Assembly: GCA_963842725.1 (NCBI GenBank) | Contig: CAWJHN010000004.1 | Location: 1,736,001-1,800,000, forward strand | Length of the DNA: 64,000 bases | Reading direction: 5' to 3' | Source of the DNA: UBA10649 sp963842725 | GTDB taxonomy: Bacteria; Actinomycetota; Actinomycetes; S36-B12 | Part shown: positions 54,799 to 63,099 of the stretch, one piece after another | Layout: every line of letters starts with the position of its first letter | How positions within the stretch are numbered: the first letter of the stretch is position 1 | The notes under the pieces: model-generated | The model's input: only the letters and a program-made list of their open reading frames with translations | The model's database searches: none | What the model was told of the DNA's origin: nothing | Program-made: the position numbers and the translations under genes

Positions 54799-56277
54799 TC
54801 AGGTGCGCAGGTGGTCGGCGGCCGCCCCGAGGGGTCGCTGCATCGACTGCAGGGACACCCCGCCCAGGGGTTCGGTGTGCCACACGGCCCGTAGCGTGGC
54901 GTTGGTGAGGTCGCCGGTCAGCCGCAGCCGGTGCGGGGTCTCGAGCAGGAGCAGGTCGACCTCCACCCGGTCGGCGTCGGGCCAGCCGGCGCTGACGGCG
55001 ACCGGGGCGGCGCCATCGTCCCCGTCGGTGACTGCCCAGGCTCCGACGCCCACGGGCGCCGTCACGGAGCCGTCCCAGGCCCGCACCGACAACGTCCACC
55101 CTTCCTCGCTCGCGCTGCCACGGGGATGCAGCTCGATGTCGAGGATCCCGCGCAGTCCGGCCTCCTCGGTCAGGCGGAGCACCGCACCGTCCCAGGGCGA
55201 CCCGGCGGACGGCAGGTGGCCCACCGGCGCCGAGGGCAGGGCGAGTGTCGCCAGCCGGACGGCCAGCCGTTCGTCGGCGGCCGAGGGTGTGGCGGGCGCC
55301 TTCCCGCACGCGGGGAGCAGGTGGGTCCACGCAGCGTCGAGGATCGCCTGCATGTCGTTCGCGGCGGCGGTGCTCGCGAGGACGAGGTCGTGCTCGGGGA
55401 GCACCACGCAGAACTGTCCATAGGCACCGTCGCCCCGGTAGCCGTGGCGCGACTGCCAGAACTGCAGGCCGTAGCCCTGCTCCCAGTCAGCGCCGCTACC
55501 GGTCACGGCGGCCTCGTCGGTCGAGTCGACCGTGGGAACGTGCTCCCGGGTCGCCAGGGCGACCCACCCCTCGGGCAGGATCTGTCGGCCGTCCCGCACA
55601 CCGTCGTCCAGGAGGAGCTGGCCGAAGCAGGCGATGTCCTCGGTGGTCAGGTGCAGACCGCTGAACCCGATGTCCCGCCCCGGGGGGCGCTGCTGCCAGG
55701 CGCCCTCGGTGATCCCCAGCGGGGCGAAGAGCCGTGGCGCCAGGTACTCGGTCAGGGTGAGCCCGGTCAGTCGTTGGACGATCGCCGCCAGGGTGTAGGT
55801 GCACGGCTGGTTGTAGGCGAACACGGTGCCGGGGTCGCGGTCCGGGGGAATGCGCAGGAACGCGAGGATCGGGTCGTCGGTGGCGAACGCGGTGTCGGCG
55901 GTCTCCGCGAGATGCCCGCTCGCCATCGCGGCGATCTCCCGGACGCGCAGCTGCCGGCTGCGCGGGTCGCTCACCTCCGCGTCGAGCTCGGGGAAGTACG
56001 AGAGCACACTCGCCTCGTAGTCGAGCAGTCCCTCCGCCACCGCGAAACCCGCTGCGGCAGAGGTGAAACTCTTGCTCAAGGAGTAGAGCAGGTGCACCCG
56101 CTCCGGGGAGTAGGGCCGCCACCAGCCCTCGGCGACCACCTGCCCGTGCCGCAGCAGCATGAGGCTGTGCAGCTCGACGCCGTCAGCAGCCTCGACGGCG
56201 TCCAGGAAGGCGTCGATCCCCGCGGCGTCGACTCCCTGCGCGGACGGCGTGCTGCGGGGCAAGGCCTGCTGCCTCAT
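54799..56277 (-). CDS. Serine hydrolase, beta-lactamase (class C) family
   Basis: A 492-residue esterase/beta-lactamase-like hydrolase. The catalytic Ser-x-x-Lys is in LLYSLSKSFTSAAAGFAV (about 64-81), the Tyr-x-Asn in FAYNQPCTYTLAAIV (about 155), and a C-terminal domain of about 150 residues (lipocalin-like, LRLTEEAGLRGILDIELHPR) follows. No signal peptide is visible, so it is probably cytoplasmic. ATG 56277 (MRQQALPRSTPSAQGV) is preferred over an upstream ATG. True substrate unknown; most such proteins cleave esters or peptides rather than beta-lactams. Confidence 0.88.
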   Translation of the reverse strand: MRQQALPRSTPSAQGVDAAGIDAFLDAVEAADGVELHSLMLLRHGQVVAEGWWRPYSPERVHLLYSLSKSFTSAAAGFAVAEGLLDYEASVLSYFPELDAEVSDPRSRQLRVREIAAMASGHLAETADTAFATDDPILAFLRIPPDRDPGTVFAYNQPCTYTLAAIVQRLTGLTLTEYLAPRLFAPLGITEGAWQQRPPGRDIGFSGLHLTTEDIACFGQLLLDDGVRDGRQILPEGWVALATREHVPTVDSTDEAAVTGSGADWEQGYGLQFWQSRHGYRGDGAYGQFCVVLPEHDLVLASTAAANDMQAILDAAWTHLLPACGKAPATPSAADERLAVRLATLALPSAPVGHLPSAGSPWDGAVLRLTEEAGLRGILDIELHPRGSASEEGWTLSVRAWDGSVTAPVGVGAWAVTDGDDGAAPVAVSAGWPDADRVEVDLLLLETPHRLRLTGDLTNATLRAVWHTEPLGGVSLQSMQRPLGAAADHLRT

Positions 56278-56399
56278 ACGTGCGCTCCACTCCTGGCATC
56301 GCTGCGGGTGTCCATCCTCGGCTGGCCGGCCACGCATCGCAAACGGCGTCGAGCATCGGCGCGCACCCTTCCTTCGCCGTCGGTCACGGCGTCCTCCCC

Positions 56400-56640
56400 G
56401 GTCGTGGCCGGCCGGTGAACCCCTCGCGGGCCGTCGTCACCGCGCTCGCGGACGCGTTGCACCTGTCCGGGGTCGACCGGACCTACCTGTTCACGCTCAC
56501 CGCACACACTCCGCCGACTGCGATCGACGCGGTGGGGCCCGATGCAGCCCTCCTGCAGTCGTTCGTCGACCACGTCCAGGCACCTGCGTACTGCACCGAT
56601 GCGTTCACCAACGTCCTGGCCGGGAACTCCCTCGGTCAGG
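56400..56640 (+). pseudogene. Remnant of an MmyB-type XRE regulator
   Basis: The plus-strand frame carries GRPVNPSRAVVTALADALHL, then VDRTYLFTLTAHTPP and SFVDHVQAPAYCTDAFTNVL. This resembles the end of the helix-turn-helix and the start of the ligand-binding (MmyB-like) domain of XRE regulators. The usual N-terminal recognition helix sequence is not found in frame, and the gene collides with the 3' end of the aminotransferase gene at 56636. It is probably a relic. The 120 bases before it, back to 56278, hold no other gene. Confidence 0.5.
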
Positions 56641-58045
56641 CGCGCAGTGCCTGGGCCAGCTCCTTGAAGTCGGACACCAGGACCGCCATCTCGTCGTCGG
56701 TGTGCGCCAACGACACCAGCCACTGCTCGTCGAGCCCGGGCGGGGTGAGGATGTTGCGGTTCACTCCCCACAGCCAGGACAGCTCGGCGACCCGGAAGTC
56801 GGTCGCCTTGTAGTCGCGGTAGTTACGCACCGGCGAACTCGACCAGGTGATACAGCCCTTGAGACCGAGCCCGACGGTGTGCGCCGGCAGTTCGAACTCG
56901 GTGATGACGGCGTCGATGGCGTCGAGCGTGCGCACGTTGATGCCCTCGGCCGCGGCGAGCGCCTCGTGGGTGCAGATCTCGTCGACGGCGCGGGCGGCGG
57001 CCATGACGAGCGGGTTGCCGTTGTAGGTTCCGAAGTGGGCCATCCGCCCGTCGACGACGACCTCCATGACCTCCTGGCGTCCGCCGAAGGCGGCCAGCGG
57101 CAACCCGCCGCCGATGCTCTTGGCCAGGGTGATGAGGTCGGGGGTGACGCCGAGGCGCTGGGAGGCGCCCGCATATCCGGCGGTCAAGCCGGTCTTCACC
57201 TCGTCGAAGATCAGGAGTACTCCGTGGGCGTCGCAGGCCGCGCGCACGCCGGCGAGGTAGCCCGCATCCGGCACGACGATCGCGAGGTTCTCCAGGACCG
57301 GTTCCATGACGACGGCGGCGATGTCGCGTCCGTGCTCGGCCAGGATGGCCTGCAGGCGCGCGAGGTCGTTGTAGGGCACGACATGGACCGTGCCGGCTTC
57401 GACGTCGAAGGGCACCTGCGGGATCGGCGCCTCAGCCGGACCGATCTCGTCCAGAGAAGGCTTCACCGACACCTGGAGCGGGTCGTACCCGCCGTGGTAG
57501 CCGCCCTCGATCTTGATGATCGCCTTGCGCCGGGTGTAGGCGCGGGCTGCGCGCACGGCATACATGAGCGATTCGGTGCCGGACTGGGTGAACCGCAGCA
57601 GGTCGAGACCGAAGCGCGTCTGGAACAGCTCGGCGACCTCGGTGGCGGTCGGCGACGGTGTGACGAACAGGGTTCCGACCGAGTCCAGGGCACGGCGGAC
57701 GTGGTCGACGACGACCGGGTTGAGGTGGCCGACCATCATCGCGCCGAAGCCCATCGACAGGTCGAGCATCCTGCGGCCGTCGACATCGGTCAACCAGGCA
57801 CCCCGGGCCGAGGCGATGGAGATCGGGTGCGGCTCCCAGTACTGGAACGACGACGTCACGCCCAGCGGCAGGGAGGTGCTCGCCCGGACGTTGTGTGCGG
57901 CCGACGCGGGTGTCGTCGCGGTGAAGCGCTCCCACTCTGCAGCGAGGATCTTCTCGACCCGTGCCGGGTCGAGCGGTGTCGCGTGGGTCGGCAACCATCG
58001 CCGGGTCGCTGGGTCGTGCGCGGGCCAGGGCTGGGTCTCGGTCAC
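56636..58045 (-). CDS. Class III PLP aminotransferase
   Basis: Fold-type I, PLP-dependent aminotransferase of 469 residues in the glutamate-semialdehyde-mutase/omega-transaminase group. Seen are TQSGTESLMYAVRAARAY and EGGYHGGYDPL (PLP-binding), FDEVKTGLTAGY (Asp contacting the ring nitrogen) and the catalytic Lys in ITLAKSIGGGLPLAAFGG. The C-terminal SWLWGVNRNILTPPG resembles catabolic beta-amino-acid or glycine-type transaminases. GTG 58045 starts TETQPWPAHDP after GGAG. It is divergent from a GntR-HAD pair, so these three probably form one inducible pathway; the substrate is unknown. Confidence 0.87.
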   Translation of the reverse strand: MTETQPWPAHDPATRRWLPTHATPLDPARVEKILAAEWERFTATTPASAAHNVRASTSLPLGVTSSFQYWEPHPISIASARGAWLTDVDGRRMLDLSMGFGAMMVGHLNPVVVDHVRRALDSVGTLFVTPSPTATEVAELFQTRFGLDLLRFTQSGTESLMYAVRAARAYTRRKAIIKIEGGYHGGYDPLQVSVKPSLDEIGPAEAPIPQVPFDVEAGTVHVVPYNDLARLQAILAEHGRDIAAVVMEPVLENLAIVVPDAGYLAGVRAACDAHGVLLIFDEVKTGLTAGYAGASQRLGVTPDLITLAKSIGGGLPLAAFGGRQEVMEVVVDGRMAHFGTYNGNPLVMAAARAVDEICTHEALAAAEGINVRTLDAIDAVITEFELPAHTVGLGLKGCITWSSSPVRNYRDYKATDFRVAELSWLWGVNRNILTPPGLDEQWLVSLAHTDDEMAVLVSDFKELAQALRA

Positions 58046-58284
58046 GTCGTCTGCTCCAGGTGGGCGGGCCGGTGTCGCCGGCGGATGACTACCCCCAGCA
58101 TGGCGTATGCGTTGTGATTTGCCTACGTCGCCACCGAAATGGTGGGCATAGCAGGCGCTCCGCAACCGATTTCGTAGCCAGACGAGCAGCTACGGAGCTG
58201 ATCCCTTCCCCACCCCGCTAACCCTCCTCGCCACCCCGTCCCGCTGCACCGAGAGTCGGCTGACCTCGCCCGGCAATCCGGAGC

Positions 58285-58317
58285 TTGTCAGCAAGACAGG
58301 CTAACTGTTATACAGTT
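58285..58317 (+). promoter_or_regulatory. Promoter and operator of the GntR gene
   Basis: A -35 like TTGTCA (58285-58290) and a -10 like TATACA (58309-58314) are 18 bases apart. The perfect palindrome AACTGT-TAT-ACAGTT (58303-58317) covers the -10 box, a typical autoregulatory GntR/FadR operator. The -10 ends 6 bases before the ATG at 58321, so the mRNA is probably leaderless. A weaker palindrome, CCACC-GAAAT-GGTGG, lies at 58131-58145 nearer the aminotransferase start. Confidence 0.6.
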
Positions 58318-58320
58318 GGC

Positions 58321-58971
58321 ATGCCCATTCAGTCCGTCACCGTGGCCGACGCGGTCGCCGCCGAGCTGCGAACACGGCTTCTGTCGGGCCATTACCGTGG
58401 CGGGGCGCAGCTGAAGGACACTGAGCTCGCTGTCGAGTTCGGAGTCGCCCGGCCGACGGTACGGGTTGCCGTTCAGGCGCTGGTGGCGGACGGCCTGCTC
58501 GAACGGGGCCGGGGCCGCAGCGCCACCGTCCGCTCGTTCACCGCCGAGGACGCCGTCGATCTCTACTGCGTGCGCCGGCCGATCGAGGTGGTTGCCGTCG
58601 AGCGGGTGATCACGGGCAGGCGCGAGACGGAAGCCGTCGAGGTCGCCTCGCGGGCCTTCGCCCAGCTCGCGGACGACGTCTCGTGGGATGTCGTCGCCGA
58701 CCACGACATCGCCTTCCACCGCGCGGTGTTCGTCGCCTCGGGCTCACCTCGCCTGCTGCGCACCTTCGACGAGGTCAGCTCGGAACTGCGCCTGTTGATC
58801 GCCCAGCTCCGCCCGGCCTATTCCAGCGTCGCCGCCCTGGCGCACGAGCACCACCTGTTGCTGATGGCCCTGCAGACCGGGCGGATGAGCGTGGCGAAGA
58901 AGGCATGGACAGACCACTTCGACGACTCAGAGCAGTTCTTCCTCAACCTGATCCAGGAGCGTGCACGGTGA
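58321..58971 (+). CDS. GntR-family regulator (FadR subfamily)
   Basis: A 216-residue repressor. The N-terminal winged helix has VAAELRTRLLSGHYRGGAQL, then KDTELAVEFGVARPTVRVAV and ADGLLERGRGRSATV. The C-terminal all-helical FCD-type ligand domain has a metal-site-like DHDIAFHRAVFVASGSPRL and HLLLMALQTGRMSVA. ATG 58321 has no ribosome site but starts right after a promoter, fitting a leaderless transcript. It overlaps the next gene by GTGA. The ligand is probably the substrate of the neighbouring aminotransferase or HAD enzyme. Confidence 0.92.
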   Translation: MPIQSVTVADAVAAELRTRLLSGHYRGGAQLKDTELAVEFGVARPTVRVAVQALVADGLLERGRGRSATVRSFTAEDAVDLYCVRRPIEVVAVERVITGRRETEAVEVASRAFAQLADDVSWDVVADHDIAFHRAVFVASGSPRLLRTFDEVSSELRLLIAQLRPAYSSVAALAHEHHLLLMALQTGRMSVAKKAWTDHFDDSEQFFLNLIQERAR

Positions 58972-59729
58972 CCCACCCCAAGCTGAACCTCGCCGACGTC
59001 GAGGCGCTGAGCTTCGACTGCTACGGAACCCTGATCGACTGGGAGGCCGGCATCGCCGCCGTGCTGCGCCGCTGGGCAGACGCCCATGATCTGGCGAGCG
59101 GCGACGAGGAGTTGCTGGCCGCGTACTCCGATCACGAGGCCCGCGCAGAGGAGGAGTGTCCCGCGGACCTGTACCCCCTGATCCTGGCGAGGGCGATGCG
59201 TGCGCTCGGCGACCAGCTGGGGGTGCCGGTGAGCGACGCCGAGGCCGAGCAGCTCGGCGCCTCCGTGCCCGACTGGCCGGCCTTCCCCGACTCGGCGGAG
59301 GCGTTGGAACGGTTGTCCCGCCGCTTCAAGATGATCATTCTGTCCAACGTCGATCGGGTCTCGTTCGCCGGCTCCAACAGGAGGCTCGGCGTCAGGTTCA
59401 CCAGCATCCTCACGGCCCAGGACATCGGTTCCTACAAGCCCTCGCCACGCAACTTCGAAGCCCTGAGCCGCGAGATCGAGCGGATCGGCGTCACCCCGGG
59501 TCGGCACCTGCACGTGGCGCAGAGCCTGTTCCATGACCACGTGCCGGCGAAGGCGATCGGTCTGCCCACGGCCTGGATCAACCGACGGCACGCCAGAGCC
59601 GGCTGGGGCGCCACCCCACAGCCGGCCGCCGACGTCACACCCGACTGGGTGTTCACGTCCATGGCCGATTTCGCGGATGCCGTGGATGCGGCCTTCGCCC
59701 AGCGCTCGCCCGCCGGCCTGGGCTCATGA
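58968..59729 (+). CDS. HAD hydrolase, haloacid dehalogenase type II-like
   Basis: A 253-residue HAD-superfamily enzyme. Motif I is SFDCYGTLIDWEAGI (nucleophile Asp), motif II IILSNVD, motif III the Lys in GSYKPSPRNFEALS, and the last acidic/His motif AQSLFHDHVPAKAIGLPTAW. The pattern is that of 2-haloacid dehalogenase type II relatives, many of which act on phosphates or unknown acids. GTG start overlaps the GntR stop. The stop codon directly abuts the glgP stop on the other strand (59724-59729), leaving no room for a terminator. Confidence 0.88.
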   Translation: MTHPKLNLADVEALSFDCYGTLIDWEAGIAAVLRRWADAHDLASGDEELLAAYSDHEARAEEECPADLYPLILARAMRALGDQLGVPVSDAEAEQLGASVPDWPAFPDSAEALERLSRRFKMIILSNVDRVSFAGSNRRLGVRFTSILTAQDIGSYKPSPRNFEALSREIERIGVTPGRHLHVAQSLFHDHVPAKAIGLPTAWINRRHARAGWGATPQPAADVTPDWVFTSMADFADAVDAAFAQRSPAGLGS

Positions 59730-62246
59730 CACCGGCTGGGTGTGCCAGATCCGATCGATGTAGTCGCGCATGGACCGGTCGGAGGAGAAGAAGCCGCACC
59801 GGGCGACATTGAGAATGGCCGAGCGGCTCCACGCCTCCTGGTCGGCGTACGCGGCGTCCACCGTCTCCTGAGCGTCGAGGTAGGCGCGGTAGTCGGCCAG
59901 GGCCATGAACCGGTCCTGGTAGAGCAGGTTCGACACCAGCGGCTCGAACGCCCCACGATCCCCGTCGGAGAACGCACCCGACGAGATCAGGTCGATCGCC
60001 CGCTTCAGGTCCTTGTCGGACTCGTAGAAACTGCTCGGCACGTAGCCCTTCTCGCCCAGCGCGGCCACCTCGGGCTCGCGCATGCCGAACAGGAAGAAGT
60101 TGTCGTCGCCCACCAGCTGGCGGATCTCCACATTCGCCCCGTCGTCGGTGCCGATGGTCAGGGCGCCGTTCAGGGCGAACTTCATGTTGCCCGTGCCGGA
60201 GGCCTCCTTGCCTGCCAGGGAGATCTGCTCGGACAGGTCTGCCGCCGGGATCAGGGTCTCGGCCAGAGTGACGTTGTAGTTGGCCGGGAACACCACCTGC
60301 AGTGCACCCTTGACCGCCGGGTCCGCGTTCACCACGGAGGCCACCGAGTTGATCAGGAAGATGGTCTCCTTGGCCATCTGGTACCCGGGAGCGGCCTTGG
60401 CGCCGAACACGAAGGTGCGCGGCAACATGTCGGCAGGGTCCGCCTCTCCCGAGACGATCCGCTCGTAGAGCGTGACGATGTGCAGCAGCTTGAGCGACTG
60501 CCTCTTGTACTCGTGCAGTCGCTTCACCATGACGTCGAGCAGGTGCCCGTTGGACAGGTCGTAGCCGTCGCGCCGCTTCAGCAGCTCGAACAGCCGGGTC
60601 TTGTTGGCCAGCTTGATCTCCCGGAACCGGGCCCGGAACTGCGCGTCGTCGGCCATCGGCTCGAGTCCGCGCAGTCTCTCCAGGTCGGTCACCCAGCCGT
60701 CGCCGATGGCCTCGGTGATCAGCTCGGACAGCTTCGGGTTGGACTGGCGCAGGAACCGGCGCGGTGTGACCCCGTTGGTGACGTTGATGAACTTCTCCGG
60801 CCACAGTTCGGAGAAGTCGGGCAACACCTTGTCGCGCAACAGATCCGAGTGCAGGGCGGCGACGCCGTTCACCTTGGCCGCGGCAACCGTGGCCAGGTGC
60901 GCCATCCGCACGCCACGCTCGGGATAGTCGGAGATGATGGACATGCGACGCACCCGCATCTCGTCGCCCGGGAACGCCTTCCTGACCTCGGCCAGGAACT
61001 CTGCATTGATCCGGTCGATGATCTCCAGATGCCGGGGGAGCAGCCGGCCGAGCAGGTCGACCGGCCAGACCTCCAGCGCCTCCGGGAGCAAGGTGTGGCA
61101 GGTGTAGGCGAAACACTGCTGAGTGATCTCCCAGGCCTGGTCCCAGGGCAGCTTCTTGACGTCGACCAGGAGCCGCATCATCTCCGGCACGGCGATCACC
61201 GGGTGGGTGTCGTTGAGCTGGAACATGACCCGCTCCGACAGCCGGGTCAGGTCGAAGTCGTTGTGCAGGATCTCGAACATGAAGTCGGCCAGTGAGCAGG
61301 CCACGAAGAAGTACTGCTGCTGCAGCCGGAGTTCCTTGCCCTGGGGCGTGGAGTCCTCGGGGTAGAGCACCTTGGAGATGTTTTCGGCGAAGGTCTGGGC
61401 GCGCACCGCATCGGCGTAGTCGCCCGAATTGAAGATCGCCAGGTCGAAGGCCTTGGTGGCGCGGGCGCTCCACAGCCGGAGGGTGTTGACCCGGCCGTTC
61501 TGGTAGCCGGGGACCATGTAGTTGTAGGGCACGCCGAGCACGTTCCAGTCGGGCAGCCAGCGGGTGCGCTCCTCGCCGTCCTCGTCCACGTACGTCTCGG
61601 TGTGGCCCGCGAAGTTGACCAGTTGGGAGGACTCCGGGTGCGGGAACTCCCACGGGCCGCCCAGGGTGAGCCAGGTGTCCGGCTGCTCGACCTGACGACC
61701 GTCGACGAAGGTCTGTCGGAAGATGCCGTACTCGTAGCGGATTCCGTAGCCGATGCACGGCACATTCATGGTGGCCAGGGAGTCGATGAAGCACGCGGCG
61801 AGCCGCCCCAGGCCGCCGTTGCCGAGCCCGGGCTCCACCTCCTGGTCGCGCAACGTGTCCAGGCTCAGGCCGCATTCGGCCAGACCCTCGCGGACGACGT
61901 CCACCAGGCCGGTGGCCAGCAGGGCATTGTCCAGTTGTCGCCCGAGCAGGTACTCGGCCGACAGGTACCCGACCGCCTTGACCGGGTTCTTCCGCTGCTG
62001 GGCCAGCGCCTCCAGCCAGCGGGCCATGAGGTAGTGCCGCACCGTGCGGGCCAGGGCAAGGTGCTGGTCGTTCACCGTGGCGCGAGCCAGCGAGACGCCC
62101 TGACCGTAGTTGAGCTCACGAAGGAACGAGCCCACGAAGCCGTCGACGTCGGGCGCGGGCGACTGCACGGGGGCGAGCGCCTGCTCGTTGATCGGAACCA
62201 CGCGCGGGCCCTTGACGGGATCGATGACGTAATCGTTATCAGTCAC
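59724..62246 (-). CDS. glgP: Glycogen/starch phosphorylase
   Basis: Releases glucose-1-phosphate from glycogen with PLP as cofactor. At 840 residues it is the long, enteric/animal-like form (GlgP/MalP type). Motifs: QEVEPGLGNGGLGRLAACFI (about 113-132), LNDTHPVIAVPEMMRLL, and the PLP-lysine signature GKEASGTGNMKFALNGALTI (about 670). The frame is intact throughout. GTG 62246 (TDNDYVIDPVKGP) starts the family's normal N-terminus; the upstream open frame is spacer. Divergent from the TetR gene with 160 bases between. Confidence 0.96.
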   Translation of the reverse strand: MTDNDYVIDPVKGPRVVPINEQALAPVQSPAPDVDGFVGSFLRELNYGQGVSLARATVNDQHLALARTVRHYLMARWLEALAQQRKNPVKAVGYLSAEYLLGRQLDNALLATGLVDVVREGLAECGLSLDTLRDQEVEPGLGNGGLGRLAACFIDSLATMNVPCIGYGIRYEYGIFRQTFVDGRQVEQPDTWLTLGGPWEFPHPESSQLVNFAGHTETYVDEDGEERTRWLPDWNVLGVPYNYMVPGYQNGRVNTLRLWSARATKAFDLAIFNSGDYADAVRAQTFAENISKVLYPEDSTPQGKELRLQQQYFFVACSLADFMFEILHNDFDLTRLSERVMFQLNDTHPVIAVPEMMRLLVDVKKLPWDQAWEITQQCFAYTCHTLLPEALEVWPVDLLGRLLPRHLEIIDRINAEFLAEVRKAFPGDEMRVRRMSIISDYPERGVRMAHLATVAAAKVNGVAALHSDLLRDKVLPDFSELWPEKFINVTNGVTPRRFLRQSNPKLSELITEAIGDGWVTDLERLRGLEPMADDAQFRARFREIKLANKTRLFELLKRRDGYDLSNGHLLDVMVKRLHEYKRQSLKLLHIVTLYERIVSGEADPADMLPRTFVFGAKAAPGYQMAKETIFLINSVASVVNADPAVKGALQVVFPANYNVTLAETLIPAADLSEQISLAGKEASGTGNMKFALNGALTIGTDDGANVEIRQLVGDDNFFLFGMREPEVAALGEKGYVPSSFYESDKDLKRAIDLISSGAFSDGDRGAFEPLVSNLLYQDRFMALADYRAYLDAQETVDAAYADQEAWSRSAILNVARCGFFSSDRSMRDYIDRIWHTQPVS

Positions 62247-62369
62247 CGCGCAACCGTAGCGGCCGTTTGTTAACGATCTGTCAGACCGCCACGCAGGTGC
62301 CTGCCCGGTCGTGTCGTGGTCACCGGCCCGCTGGGTGACTGACGTGCGCGAGAGCTCAGGGTCACCTCC

Positions 62370-62430
62370 TTGTCGGGGGACTAGTTGCACGTATAGCATT
62401 CTGGGTGTGCGTATAGTTGCGAGCTCGCAA
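62370..62430 (+). promoter_or_regulatory. Promoter and palindromes at the TetR gene
   Basis: TTGTCG (62370-62375) and TATAGC (62392-62397), 16 bases apart, form a plausible promoter ending about ten bases before GTG 62407, so the mRNA may be leaderless. The half-sequence CACGTATAG recurs as TGCGTATAG across the start codon, and the perfect 14-base palindrome TTGCGAGCTCGCAA lies at 62417-62430, inside the first codons. Either could be the TetR operator. Confidence 0.45.
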
Positions 62431-63099
62431 GCGCGGACCGCGGCCGATCTCACCGCACGCGCGAGGATCCGTGATGCGGCGATCGACTGCTTCGCCGAAG
62501 CAGGATTCGAGACGCCGTTCCGCACGATCGCCGCCCGCGCCGAGGTCTCTCCCGGGTTGATCACGCATCACTTCGGCTCGAAGGCAGCCCTGCGTGCTGA
62601 GTGCGACGCCGAGGTGCTCCGGCAGTACCACGCCCTGAAGTCGGAGGCGATCGCCAGCCCGAGTGCCTACCTGCTGGAGCGGTTGAGTGCGCCGGGCGTC
62701 GCGGCCACGGTGACCGTCTACATGCTCCGTGCCATCCACGCCGGCGGCCGGCCGGCGAGGGACTTCCTGGACAGCCTGATCGACCATGCCCGCGAGATCA
62801 TGGCCGAGAGCGTTGCCAGTGGCATGGCGCGCCCCTCGCGGGACGAGGAGGCGCGGTCGCGCTATCTCACCTACCAGACGATGGGCGCCATGCTCGTGCA
62901 GTTCCTCACGGCGCCACAGCTCACACCCGATGAATTCGTCGAATCGCTGCGCTCCAGCCAGCGAGAGGCGGTGCTGCCGATCCTCGAGCTCTACACCGAG
63001 GGCCTGCTCACCAGCCGCGACATGCTCGACGACTACCTGCAGTACCTCGGGCAGGCTCCGGACGCTCACGGCAGAGGAAAGGCCAATGTCCACACATGA
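62407..63099 (+). CDS. TetR-family regulator
   Basis: A 230-residue repressor. The helix-turn-helix is RIRDAAIDCFAEAGFETPFR followed by TIAARAEVSPGLITHHFGSK (about 21-60); the C-terminal ligand domain is all-helical (ATVTVYMLRAIHAGGRPARD). GTG 62407 is the only reasonable start before the DNA-binding domain. The 3' end overlaps the ABC transporter ATPase gene by 14 bases, so it probably controls that exporter, the common TetR-DrrAB layout. Confidence 0.9.
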   Translation: MRIVASSQARTAADLTARARIRDAAIDCFAEAGFETPFRTIAARAEVSPGLITHHFGSKAALRAECDAEVLRQYHALKSEAIASPSAYLLERLSAPGVAATVTVYMLRAIHAGGRPARDFLDSLIDHAREIMAESVASGMARPSRDEEARSRYLTYQTMGAMLVQFLTAPQLTPDEFVESLRSSQREAVLPILELYTEGLLTSRDMLDDYLQYLGQAPDAHGRGKANVHT

